The position numbers and the translations under genes are program-made. Positions 25,425 to 36,150 of a DNA stretch of 64,000 bases are shown here, piece after piece (the stretch's first letter is position 1; each line of letters opens with the position of its first letter). Below the pieces are notes generated by a model, which had not been told where the DNA came from, did no database searches, and saw only the letters and a program-made list of their open reading frames with translations. Source of the DNA: Umezawaea sp049997955 (GTDB taxonomy: Bacteria; Actinomycetota; Actinomycetes; Mycobacteriales; Pseudonocardiaceae); NCBI GenBank assembly GCA_049997955.1, contig JAEBDY010000002.1:62001-126000 (forward strand), in the 5' to 3' direction.

Positions 25425-26174
25425 TCAACCGCCCACCTTGTCGAGGACGAAGTCGGCGGCGGCGTCCTTGTGGCGGTTCATGTAGGTGAGGTGCACGATG
25501 GTGCTCGCGCCGCTGTCGCAGAACGTGTCGCGGGCGTCGCAGAAGGTCTGGATCCGGTCCGCGAACCCGGCGAGCACCCGCAGTTGGGCCGCCGACCGGG
25601 GGAAGCGGCCGTCGCGGGTCGCGGTGCCGAGGCCGAAGGGCTGACCCGCGACGTGCCGGGGGTCCCCGAAGGTGGCGACGGCCGTCACGCGGTTCGCGAT
25701 CGACGCGGCTATCGGCGGGGTCGCCGCGCCGAGCACGCCGCCACCGCCGCCACCCAGGACGTCGAGCACCACGTGGGCGCCCTGGGAATAGCCCGCCAGC
25801 ACGATCTTCTGGTCCGGGCACTGCTGGGCCTGCGCGGTGAGCTGGGCCTTCAGCTCGGTCACCCCCTGCGCCGAGCTGCGGGCGTAGTTCGCGAGCGTGG
25901 CCGGGTAGTCGACCGAAGCCCTGCTCACGGTCTGGTCGCTCGCGTTCACGATCCGACTCACCATCGTGGCGGTGATGCCCTCGCCGGGACGTTCGCCCGA
26001 CGCGCGCGCCGTGATCACGTGCACGTCGGCGCAGCCCGCGCCGGACGGCGCCGACACCGCGCTCGCCTGGTTCGACATGACGAACACGGTCGCGGCGGTG
26101 ATCCCGCTCGCGGTGACGACGGCGAGCAGACCGAGCAGTCGACGTCTCGGGCGAAGGGAATGGACAGGGCTCAT
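25425..26174 (-). CDS. Secreted cutinase-family esterase (249 aa)
   Basis: Alpha/beta-hydrolase of the cutinase (CE5) family acting on cutin, polyesters or lipids. ATG at 26174 with GGAGTG upstream; Tat-like or Sec signal (RPRRRLLGLLAVVTASG) cut near residue 40. The nucleophile is Ser130 in GYSQG, followed by Asp in CDARDTFCD and His in STIVHLTY; four Cys form the typical disulfides. A poly-Gly run (VLGGGGGGVLG) lies after the nucleophile helix, unusual in length. Tail-to-tail with the helicase-associated gene. Confidence 0.9.
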   Translation of the reverse strand: MSPVHSLRPRRRLLGLLAVVTASGITAATVFVMSNQASAVSAPSGAGCADVHVITARASGERPGEGITATMVSRIVNASDQTVSRASVDYPATLANYARSSAQGVTELKAQLTAQAQQCPDQKIVLAGYSQGAHVVLDVLGGGGGGVLGAATPPIAASIANRVTAVATFGDPRHVAGQPFGLGTATRDGRFPRSAAQLRVLAGFADRIQTFCDARDTFCDSGASTIVHLTYMNRHKDAAADFVLDKVGG

Positions 26175-26309
26175 TTCAGCACTCCGTTTCATGCCGGGCG
26201 AAAGCGAAGGCGGTTCGATGAAACCTCTTTGACCGTCCATACGCGACGGAACGACGTCCGGTTCATCGTCCACTGGTGGAAAGACCGGTCCACACAACGG
26301 GAAGCGCGA

Positions 26310-26687
26310 TCAGCCGAGCGGTCGCACGACGACGGGGCGGCGGCCCGCTCGCGGGATCCGGCACAGCGGGGGCGCGGGGATCAGGCACACCGGCTCGTCC
26401 GGCGAACCGGGCGCGGCCAGCGTCAGCACCGCGCGCAGCGTCCACACCGGACTCGCCGAGTACACCCACGTCACCCACAGCGGTTCGAGCACGTCGGTGA
26501 ACCCGTCCCCCGGGATCCGGCACGCGGTGGCACTGCGCTCGTCCCGGATGATCACCACGTCGGCGCACCCCTCCTGCCGCTTGTGCGCCGCGATCCACTC
26601 CGGGCCGCTCGGGTCGCCGCCCACGTGCAGCACCCACCGCCTGCGCCGGAGCAGGGTCAGCCAGTGCTCCAGATCAGCGCCGATCAC
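26310..26687 (-). CDS. Uncharacterised protein coupled to a zinc-finger-like gene (125 aa)
   Basis: No family recognised. The GTG at 26687 overlaps the stop of the upstream gene by 4 bp (GTGA), which decides the start. It has a Trp-rich N-terminal half (EHWLTLLRRRRWVLHVGGD), a cluster of Cys and hydrophobic strands, and a Pro/Arg-rich tail. The operon with the Cys-rich protein and the divergent HTH-DUF5753 regulator suggests all belong to one regulatory locus. Confidence 0.65.
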   Translation of the reverse strand: MIGADLEHWLTLLRRRRWVLHVGGDPSGPEWIAAHKRQEGCADVVIIRDERSATACRIPGDGFTDVLEPLWVTWVYSASPVWTLRAVLTLAAPGSPDEPVCLIPAPPLCRIPRAGRRPVVVRPLG

Positions 26688-26920
26688 CGCGCCGCAGCCG
26701 GGTTGGGCCGCATCCCGGACCGCTCGCGCCAGACCGCGTCGCAGCCGAAGCACGTCTTCTTGTGCGGCCGGTACTGCGCGAGCTGCGGGAAGTCCTCGCG
26801 GGTCAGCCCGAGCTCAAGCCCGCACAGGCTCGTGATCGACTCGCCCGGCCTCGGCGGCAGCGGGTGGTCGACGCGGCTGATCGCGTGCCGAAGCCCTTCG
26901 GCGTCGTGCCAGCTGAACAT
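26684..26920 (-). CDS. Small zinc-finger-like protein (78 aa)
   Basis: Begins MFSWHDAEGLRHAIS and holds a CGLELG segment followed by HKKTCFGCDAVWRE, a likely Cys/His zinc site of the type common in actinomycete small proteins beside HTH/DUF397 genes. ATG at 26920 has GGGAGGT at 6 nt; the longer frame to 27007 is Gly/Pro-rich and not used. Divergent from the regulator at 27103. Confidence 0.7.
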   Translation of the reverse strand: MFSWHDAEGLRHAISRVDHPLPPRPGESITSLCGLELGLTREDFPQLAQYRPHKKTCFGCDAVWRERSGMRPNPAAAR

Positions 26921-27066
26921 CGGCGACCTCCCACGGCTCGATGACGGTGGCGGGGGCCAACCGCCCCCGCCGCCGGTGAGCCGCACCGAAATCCGCGAAG
27001 AGACCACGGCTCACAACACCGAACTTAAGTGACAAGTGCCCCTGATGAACATTCCACGATTGAGTG

Positions 27067-27081
27067 ATGTTGCTCGAACAT
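27067..27081. promoter_or_regulatory. Inverted repeat in the divergent promoter of the HTH regulator
   Basis: ATGTT-N5-AACAT, 22 nt upstream of the regulator ATG at 27103. A second AACAT (27051 region) lies nearby. Candidate autoregulatory operator of the DUF5753 protein. Confidence 0.4.
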
Positions 27082-27102
27082 GTCTCGCTTTAGGCTGCTC
27101 CC

Positions 27103-27960
27103 ATGGCTGTTACTCCCACCCCACGCAAGAAGCGCCTCGGCCAGCACCTCAAGGTGGTCAGGGAGCGGTCGGCCACGCTCGCCGAGACCGTGGCCGAACT
27201 GCTGCGGGTCGACGCGGCCACGGTCAGCCGGTACGAATCCGGCTACCTGCGCCCGTCCTGGCCTGCCGTGCAGGCCATGCTCCAGACCTACGGCGGCACC
27301 GACGCCGACCGCGCCCGCGCGCTGGAACTGTGGGAAGACGCGGGCCAGCGGGCTGTCCGGCTGACCATGCCCGTCGGGTCGTCGAAGGAGTTCCGCGCGT
27401 TCCTCCGCGCCGAATCCGAAGCCGACAACATGCGGGTGCTCGCACCGCTGGTCATTCACGGCCTCTTGCAAACCCCGGCCTACGCCCGCGCGATCCACGA
27501 CAGCGCACATCGGTTCCGCGACCCGGAAGCCGAAGTCGAACGCTACGTGGCCGCCCGTTTGAGTCGGCAGAAGCGCTTGGAGGGCCCCGCGCCGCTCCAA
27601 CTCCACGCCTTGTTGGACGAAGCGGTGATCCGCCGGATCGTTGGCGACCCCGCTGTGATGGTGGAGCAGTTGGAACACCTGCTGGCCTTGGGCGAGCGCG
27701 ACAACATCACGATCCAGGTGATCCCGTTCGGCGCGGGCGCTTACGGCACCATGTCCGGAGGCTGCGCGATCATCGGCTACCGGGAGGCGGAGTACACGCC
27801 TGCCGTCTACGTGGAGCACTCCATCGGCGGTGCGTGGGTGGAAGATGAAGGTGACGTGCAGCGGTTTCTGGCGATGTACGACGACACCGTCGAGGCAGCG
27901 CTGGAGCCGGACGCGTCGGCCACATTGATCCGCTCACAGCTAGGAGTGCTCGAGGAGTGA
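27103..27960 (+). CDS. XRE-family HTH regulator with DUF5753 (285 aa)
   Basis: Second regulator of the WhiJ-like class in this window. The helix-turn-helix (about residues 12-62) contains AELLRVDAATVSRYESGYL; the DUF5753 domain (about 95-280) has RVLAPLVIHGLLQTPAYARA and NITIQVIPFGAGAYGTMSG. It is about the same length as the 9784-10644 protein but clearly a paralogue rather than a copy. The DUF397 gene downstream overlaps its stop by 4 bp (GTGA). Confidence 0.9.
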   Translation: MAVTPTPRKKRLGQHLKVVRERSATLAETVAELLRVDAATVSRYESGYLRPSWPAVQAMLQTYGGTDADRARALELWEDAGQRAVRLTMPVGSSKEFRAFLRAESEADNMRVLAPLVIHGLLQTPAYARAIHDSAHRFRDPEAEVERYVAARLSRQKRLEGPAPLQLHALLDEAVIRRIVGDPAVMVEQLEHLLALGERDNITIQVIPFGAGAYGTMSGGCAIIGYREAEYTPAVYVEHSIGGAWVEDEGDVQRFLAMYDDTVEAALEPDASATLIRSQLGVLEE

Positions 27961-28142
27961 CGACCAACGACACCAGGTGGCGCAAGAGCAGCTACAGCGG
28001 CGGCAACGCCAATGATTGCGTCGAACTCGACCGCCACCCCGGTCACACCGGAATCCGCGACAGCAAGTCCCCTATGGGCGACCGCCTCACCATCTCCACC
28101 GAGGCGTTCACCGCGTTCCTCACGGTTCTCAAGAACGGCTGA
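27957..28142 (+). CDS. DUF397 domain protein, first tandem copy (61 aa)
   Basis: TRWRKSSYSGGNANDCVEL signature then IRDSKSPMGDRLTIS and the F-x-x-FL end. GTG start in a 4-bp overlap with the HTH gene. It differs from the second copy at six residues (3, 5, 16, 40, 41, 57). Confidence 0.88.
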   Translation: MTTNDTRWRKSSYSGGNANDCVELDRHPGHTGIRDSKSPMGDRLTISTEAFTAFLTVLKNG

Positions 28143-28144
28143 GC

Positions 28145-28185
28145 ATTACCTCGGCCGCGACTCCGTGTCGTGGCCGAGGTAATGG
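28145..28185 (+). terminator. Hairpin between the two DUF397 genes
   Basis: CATTACCTCGGCC (28145-28157) pairs perfectly with 28173-28185; an inner CGAC/GTCG extends the stem around loop TCCGT. Terminator or mRNA-processing hairpin that would limit expression of the second copy. Confidence 0.6.
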
Positions 28186-28210
28186 GCCACACGCCAGGGA
28201 GTGTTCAAGG

Positions 28211-28396
28211 ATGACGATCAACAACACCAGGTGGCGCAAGAGCAGCTACAGCGGCGCGAACGCGAACGATTGCGTCGAACTCGACCGCCACCCCGGTCAC
28301 ACCGGAATCCGCGACAGCAAATCCCCAACCGACGACCGCCTCACCATCTCCACCGAGGCGTTCACCGCGTTCCTCACGGCTCTCAAGAACGGCTGA
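28211..28396 (+). CDS. DUF397 domain protein, second tandem copy (61 aa)
   Basis: Near-duplicate of the 27957 gene (55 of 61 residues identical, also close at DNA level), with its own ATG at 28211 preceded by AAGG. A recent tandem duplication; the second copy has lost the translational overlap with the regulator and sits behind a hairpin, so its expression may differ. Confidence 0.85.
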   Translation: MTINNTRWRKSSYSGANANDCVELDRHPGHTGIRDSKSPTDDRLTISTEAFTAFLTALKNG

Positions 28397-28412
28397 AGTC
28401 GAACTGCCCGGA

Positions 28413-28960
28413 TTGCTCTTCGCGTCGATCCACGACGGTTATCGGCACTGCACCACCGAGGAGCAGGTCGAGCAGTTGATCACCGAGGTCATGACCACCC
28501 TGGACAGCGGTGATCCGAGAAGGCCGTTGGTCTGTGGCGAGGTCGCGGCGCTGTACTTCGCCGATCAGCCACTCACCGCCGAGACGTTCTCGGAGCCGCC
28601 GTTCACGTGGACCGCGACCCACGAACTCGTCGTCGCGATCAACCGCGCCACGGGTTTGGCGTCTTGCGGTGGGACACCGAGTTCGTGTCCGGCAACTCGC
28701 CCCCCGGCAGACCCCGCCGTGCTGGGAGACCCCTTCATCCCCTCCTGGGACCACCCGCGTTACGCGATCCCGTTGGCCGACGTCGAAGCAGCGGTCCGCG
28801 AGTTCTGCTTCGGGGGCAGTTCGCGCCCGGTCGCCGTCGCCTGGTCCGACGACGGCGCTCGCCACGACCGGCCGTACCTCAGCTCGGAGGAGTACCTGGC
28901 CGTGGTCTCAAGGAGAGCACTGCCCGGCCGCGACTCCGTTGTCGCGGCCGGGCAGCGGGT

Positions 28961-28964
<4 letters not shown>
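28413..28964 (+). CDS. Imm1-like immunity protein gene with two compensating frameshifts (183 codons)
   Basis: The N-terminal part (TEEQVEQLITEVM, ATHELVVAINRATG) and C-terminal part (DPAVLGDPFIPSWDHPRYAI, PLADVEAAVREFC) match the layout of Imm1-type immunity proteins, but the middle reads as unrelated Cys/Ser/Thr text. Between about 28656 and 28692 the +2 frame reads FGVLRWDTEFVSGNSPP, exactly the Trp/Asn segment expected there. A lost base at ACGGGTTT and an extra C in the C6 run restore one continuous protein. The TTG start at 28413 is tentative. The ORF ends within the hairpin at 28921 and overlaps the gltD stop by 4 bp. No cognate toxin is nearby. Confidence 0.55.
28921..28954. terminator. 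Terminator hairpin between the Imm1-like gene and gltD
   Basis: Perfect 14-bp stem (28921-28934 with 28941-28954), loop TCCGTT, a few bases before both convergent stops. Its inner stem and loop (CGAC-TCCGT-GTCG type) resemble the hairpin at 28145. Confidence 0.75.
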
Positions 28965-30458
<1,494 letters not shown>

Positions 30459-30466
<8 letters not shown>

Positions 30467-33400
30467 GGGAGGCCTCCATGATCGCCGTGTCCACGTCCCG
30501 GCCTTCGGCGCGCGCGAGCCTCATCGCTTCGAGCACGCGCTGGTAGTCGCGGGGCATGACCTTGGTGAACGACGCGGAACGCCGGGGCCAGTCGCCGAGC
30601 AGCGACGCGGCCACCGCGGATCCGGTGAGCTTGTGGTGCCGGGTGACGATCTCCTTGAGCCAGCGGAGGTCGTCGGGGGACGGGCGCTGGAGTTCGACCA
30701 TCGCCTTGTTCACGTTGGCGGGGTCGAGGTCCAGCAGGTACGCGATGCCGCCGGACATGCCCGCGGCGAGGTTGCGGCCGGTCGGGCCGAGCACCACCGC
30801 GCGGCCGCCGGTCATGTACTCGAACGCGTGGTCGCCCACGCCCTCGGACACGGCCACCGCACCGGAGTTGCGGACGCAGAAGCGTTCGCCGACCCGGCCG
30901 CGGAGGAAGATCTCGCCGCTGGTCGCGCCGTAGCCGATCACGTTGCCCGCGATCACCTGGAGTTCGGCGGCGAACGCCGAGTCCTCGTGCGGGCGGACGA
31001 CGACGCGGCCGCCGGACAGGCCCTTGCCGACGTAGTCGTTGGCGTCGCCGACCATCTCCAGCGTCACGCCCGCGGGCAGGAACGCGCCGAGCGACTGGCC
31101 CGCGGACCCGGTGAGGGTCACGTGGATCGTGTCGTCCGGCAGGCCGTCGCCGCCGAAGCGGCGGGTGACCTCCGCGCCCAGCAGCGTGCCGACCGTGCGG
31201 TTCACGTTGCGCACCGGCAGTTCCAGCCGCACCGGGATCGCGTCCTCCAACGCGCCCTCGGCGAGCTGGAGCAGCGTGCGGTCCAGCGCGTGCTCCAGGC
31301 CGTGGTCCTGGTCGCGGATCCGGCGCTTCGCCGACGGGTACCGGGTTTCCGGCACCGCGAACACCGGCGACAGGTCGAGGCCGCTGGCCTTCCAGTGGTC
31401 CATGGCGGGCGCGGTGTTCAGCAGCTCGGCGTGGCCGACGGCCTCGTCGATCGTGCGGAAACCCAGTGCCGCCAGGTGTTCCCGGACCTCCTGCGCGACG
31501 AACTCGAAGAAGTTCACCACGTGGTCGGCCTGCCCGGTGTACCGCTCGCGCAGCACCGGGTTCTGCGTCGCCACGCCGACCGGGCACGTGTCCAGGTGGC
31601 AGACGCGCATCATGATGCAGCCCGCGACGATCAGCGGCGCGGTCGCGAAGCCGAACTCCTCCGCGCCGAGCAGCGCGGCGACGACGACGTCGCGGCCGGT
31701 GCGCAGCGCGCCGTCGACCTGGACCGTGATGCGGTCGCGCAAACCGTTGAGCAGCAACGTCTGCTGCGTCTCGGCGAGCCCGATCTCCCACGGCGTGCCC
31801 GCGTGCTTGAGCGAGTTCAGCGGGGACGCGCCGGTGCCGCCGTCGTGGCCGGAGATCAGCACGACGTCGGCGTGCGCCTTCGCCACGCCCGTCGCGACCG
31901 TGCCGACGCCGATCTCGCTGACCAGCTTCACGTGCACGCGGGCCTGCTCGTTGGCGTTCTTCAGGTCGTGGATGAGCTGGGCGAGGTCCTCGATGGAGTA
32001 GATGTCGTGGTGCGGCGGCGGCGAGATGAGGCCGACGCCCGGCGTGGAGTGCCGGGTGCGCGCGATCCACGGGTACACCTTGTAGCCGGGCAGCTGCCCG
32101 CCCTCGCCGGGCTTCGCGCCCTGCGCCATCTTGATCTGGATGTCCGTGCCGTTGACCAGGTACTCGCTGGTCACGCCGAACCGGCCGGACGCGACCTGCT
32201 TGACGGCCGAGCGCCGCTCGGGGTCGTACAGGCGCTCGCGGTCCTCGCCGCCCTCGCCGCTGTTGGACCGGCCGCCGAGCCGGTTCATCGCGATGGCCAG
32301 GGTCTCGTGGGCCTCGGCCGAGATGGAGCCGTACGACATGGCGCCGGTGTTGAAGCGCTTGACGATGGCCGAGACCGGCTCGACCTCGTCGATCGGGATC
32401 GGCGTGCGGCCCTCGGTGAGCAGCTCGAACAGGCCGCGCAGCGTGCCGCCCTCGCGGGCGAGGCGCTCGACCTCCTCGGTGTACTGGCGGTACACGTCGG
32501 CCTTGCGGGTCTTCGTGGCGTGCTGGAGCAGGAACACCGTCTCCGGCGTGAACAGGTGCAGCTCGCCCTCGCGGCGGTAGGAGTACTCGCCGCCGACCTC
32601 CAGCCGCCGGTGCGAGCGGTCGGTCGGGTTGTCCGGGAACGCCCTGCGGTGCCGGATCGCGACCTCCTCGGCGAGCACGTCGAGGCCGACGCCGCCGAGC
32701 TTGGACACCGTGCCGGTGAAGTACTCGTTGAGCAGGTCGTGCGACAGGCCCATGGCCTCGAACACCTGCGCCGCGGTGTACGCGCCGACGGTCGAGATGC
32801 CCATCTTGGACATGATCTTCAGGACGCCCTTGACCAGCGCGGTCACGTACTGCCGCACGGCCTTGCGCGGCTCGATGCCGGTGATCGCGCCCGTGCCGAC
32901 CATGTCCTCGATGGTCTCGAACGCGAGGTACGGGTTGATCGCCGCCGCGCCGTAGCTCAGCAGGGCCGCGATGTGGTGCACCTCGCGGGCGTCGCCGGTC
33001 TCGACGACGAGCGCGACGCGCAGGCGCTCCTTGGTGCGCACCAGGTGGTGGTGCACCGCGGAGACCAGCAGCAGCGACGGGATCGGCCCCATCCGGTGGT
33101 CGGAGTCGCGGTCGGACAGGACCAGCGTGCGGGCGCCGTTCGCGATGGCCTCCGACGCCTCGCGACGCACCCGCTCGATGGCCGTCGCGAGCGCGTCCCC
33201 ACCGCCGTCGACCTCGTACAGCCCGGACAGGACCGTGCAGGCGAAGCCCGGCAGGTCGCCGTCGTCGTTGATGTGGATGAGCTTGGCCAGCTCGTCGTTG
33301 TCGATCACCGGGTAGTCGAGCTGGATGTGGCGGCAGGACACCGGCGACGGGCTCAGCAGGTTCTGCTCGGGGCCCATCACGCGCGACACCGACGTGACGA

Positions 33401-34997
33401 TCTCCTCGCGGATCGCGTCCAGCGGCGGGTTCGTCACCTGCGCGAAGTTCTGCACGAAGTAGTCGTAGAGCAGCCGCGAGCGCTTCGACAGCGCGGCGAC
33501 CGGGGTGTCCGTGCCCATCGAGCCCAGCGGCTCCATGCCGCCGATCGTCATGGGCGCGAGCAGGATCCGCAGCTCCTCCTCGGTGTAGCCGAAGGTGAGC
33601 TGGCGGCGCACGACCGACTCGTGGCTCTGCACCACGTGCTCGCGGTCGGCGAGGTCGTCCAACTGGAGCAGGCCCGCGTGCAGCCACTCGTCGTACGGGT
33701 GGTCGTCGGCCAGTTCGGCCTTGACCTCGGCGTCGTCGACGATCCGACCGGCCGCGGTGTCCACCAGGAACATGCGGCCCGGCTGGAGGCGGCCCTTGGC
33801 CACGACCTGGCTCGGCGGCACGTCCAGCACACCGGTCTCGCTGGCCAGCACGACGCGGCCGTCGGCCGTCTGCCACCAGCGGGCGGGCCGCAGGCCGTTG
33901 CGGTCCAGGACCGCGCCGACCAGCGTGCCGTCGGTGAACGTGACGCAGGCGGGCCCGTCCCACGGCTCCATCAGGCTGGCGTGGAACTGGTAGAACGCCC
34001 GCTGCGCGGGCTTCATCGAGGCGTGGTTCTCCCAGGCCTCGGGGATCATCATCATCACCGCGTGCGGCAGCGACCGACCGCCCAGGTGCAGCAGCTCCAG
34101 GACCTCGTCCATCGAGGCCGAGTCCGACCCCTCGGGGTCGCAGATCGGGAACAGCCTGGTCAGGTCGCCGGGGATCAGGTCGGACCGGAGCAGCGCCTCA
34201 CGGGCGCGCATCCGGTTCCGGTTGCCGCGGACGGTGTTGATCTCGCCGTTGTGGGCCACGTACCGGAAGGGGTGCGCGAGCGGCCACGACGGGAACGTGT
34301 TGGTCGAGAAGCGGCTGTGGACCAGCGCGATCGCGGACGCGAGGCGTTCGTCGCGCAGGTCGGGGAAGAACGCGGGCAGCTGCCCGGTCGTCAGCATCCC
34401 CTTGTAGACGAGCGTGCGGGCGGACAGCGACGGGAAGTACGTGCCCACGTTCACGGAACCGGTCTCGTGCTCGACCCGCTTGCGCAGGCAGTACGTGAGG
34501 CGGTCGAGCGAGACGCCCTTCTCGCCGTCGGCCGCGGCCACGAACAGCATCGCGAAGTGCGGCACCACGGACAGCGCCGTCGGACCGACGCCGGCGGCTT
34601 CGGCGTCGACCGGCACGTCCCGCCAGCCGAGCACGGTGAGACCCTCTTCGGCGGCGATCAGCTCGGCCATCGCGACGGCCTTGGCCCGGTCGTCGGGGTC
34701 GAGGGGGAGGAACGCGATGCCCGCGGCGTAGCTGTCGCTTTCCGGCAGTTCGAAGTCGACCACGGCCCGCAGGAACGCGTCCGGCAACTGGAGCAGGATG
34801 CCCGCACCGTCACCACTGGTCGGCTCGGCCCCGGCAGCGCCCCGGTGCTCCAGGTTCGCCAGGGCCGTCAGCGCGTCGTCGACGATCCCGTGCGACCGCC
34901 GACCAGCGATGTCGGCCACCATGGCCACACCGCAGGCGTCACGCTCCGCAGTGGGGTCGTAGAGCCCCTGGGGGGCCGGGATGGCGGAGAAGATCAC
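30459..34997 (-). CDS. gltB: Glutamate synthase large subunit (1512 aa)
   Basis: Ammonia-assimilating GOGAT alpha subunit. GTG at 34997 has AGGAGGT at 7 nt and makes Cys22 in DACGVAM the N-terminal nucleophile after removal of a propeptide, as in the family. Further landmarks: glutamine amidotransferase domain (HSRFSTNTFPSWPLAHPFR), the central domain, the FMN-binding synthase domain (HDGGTGASPLNSLKHAGTPW) with the 3Fe-4S Cys stretch CHLDTCPVGVATQ, and the C-terminal right-handed beta-helix (GAGAVAVSEGVGDHAFEYM type). Longer frames upstream are not supported. The promoter lies in 34998-35200; no leader structure was found. Confidence 0.96.
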
Positions 34998-35717
34998 AGC
35001 GCAGACCTCCTTCGTCGTCCTGTGAAGAACGATGTCCTCGTGCTCAGACCGAAACCGCGGTCTCTGGGCACGGGACGACGGTGGCCCGCGTGTTGACGCG
35101 ACCTTAACAGTCGCGAAACGTGGAATCACCCTCCAATGGGTGGTCCTGCGCATGATCGCGTAACGATTCAGGCTGCCGGAACGACAGTGGGCCTACACCA
35201 CGAAACCGGTTACAACAACGCAGCATATCCGAGCGCAACAGCCCTCGCAGGTCGATGAGAGCTTGCCGACACCGCCACACCCAGGCGTTCTCGGGACAAC
35301 CGTACTGGTCAGCAGGGGTACGCACCGGTTAGCGCCCGATAACAGACCAGCCGATCCGGCAGTAGCGCAGAGTCACGGCAAGACCGGCCACCAGACCAGC
35401 ACAAAACGGTCACCGGAGCCCGAGCGCGACCACACCCCTCCACCAGGGCACGCGACCGGTATCTCAACTCGCCAAGCCCATGGCCGCCACCTACGGCCCA
35501 TCAAGACCGGGTGGCCACCCCCTGGACCGCCAGAGTCCAAGCGGCCCACACCTCGGCCCGCCAGACCCAAATAGGCCGCCACCCCCAGCCCTCAAGATCA
35601 GGTAGCCGCACCCCTGGCCCCCAAGACCCAAAGAACCTCACACCCCGACCCGAGCAGGACACAACCCTGCCCAACCAGCGCCCAACATGACCACACCCCT
35701 GACCCACAGGGCCCAAG

Positions 35718-35729
35718 CGGAAGCACGCA
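35718..35729 (+). repeat. Conserved 12-bp motif of element B
   Basis: CGGAAGCACGCA, 67 nt upstream of the hairpin B core; same motif as in A and C. Confidence 0.7.
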
Positions 35730-35775
35730 ACCCACCAGGCACCCGCACTCCCCCCGCCGCCCCGATCCGAAGCGC

Positions 35776-35842
35776 CCTCATCTTTGATCTTCGTTTGTCA
35801 AGGCATCTTTCCCGCCTTGACAAATCAAGGTCAAAGATCGAG
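35776..35842 (+). repeat. Hairpin B of the covarying-arm element family
   Basis: Same geometry as A: 21-nt arm (35776-35796), GTCAAGG, loop CATCTTTCCCG, CCTTGAC (35815-35821), 21-nt arm (35822-35842). Arm sequence is different from A/C but pairs: ATCTTTGATCTT with AAGGTCAAAGAT (one G-U), then TTT with AAA next to the core; positions 17-18 are again weak or unpaired. The flanks CCCCGATCC..AGCGCCCTCAT and GAGACA are shared with A and C. Confidence 0.85.
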
Positions 35843-36053
35843 ACACTCAAGCGAGCGGGGTGACGAGCCCACAGGCACACCCACCGTCACACCCCACGGA
35901 CACACCCCACGGACACACCCACAAACACCCCTGACCAGCCCAAACCAGAAGTCCCCCACCCGTGAGGCTCCCCCAACGCACACACTACGACCGAGGTCCG
36001 ACACTTCCAGCCCCAAAAGACACCCTCCACATCCCCCTTCGGGTGAACAAAAA

Positions 36054-36081
36054 CCAGGGCCGCCCAATAGGGCGACCCTGG
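36054..36081 (-). terminator. Intrinsic terminator of the DctA-type symporter gene
   Basis: CCAGGG-C-CGCCC, loop AATA, GGGCG-A-CCCTGG (36054-36081, one mismatch). Reading the minus strand it is followed by TTTTTG, a true U-tract, rare in this genome. Confidence 0.85.
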
Positions 36082-36150
36082 AAAGGCGAGCCCCGCCGCC
36101 GCGCTGCGTGGGTGGGGTGTGCGCGACGGCGGGGACTCGCGGCCGGATGG

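Larger units (their letters stand above)
34998..36150. other. Element B region: gltB upstream DNA plus A/C-rich repeat DNA, no convincing genes
   Basis: About 1.15 kb. 34998-35260 is ordinary intergenic DNA with the gltB promoter; I could not choose a clear -35/-10. From about 35260 to 35990 the plus strand is A/C-rich with degenerate repeats (CAAGACC, GGCCCAC, CCAAG words), and contains CGGAAGCACGCA at 35718-35729, hairpin B at 35776-35842, and a CACCCCACGGACA direct repeat near 35890-35920. Frames there are low-complexity. 36054-36081 is the dctA-type terminator, followed by a GC-rich second hairpin (about 36086-36138). Confidence 0.7.
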
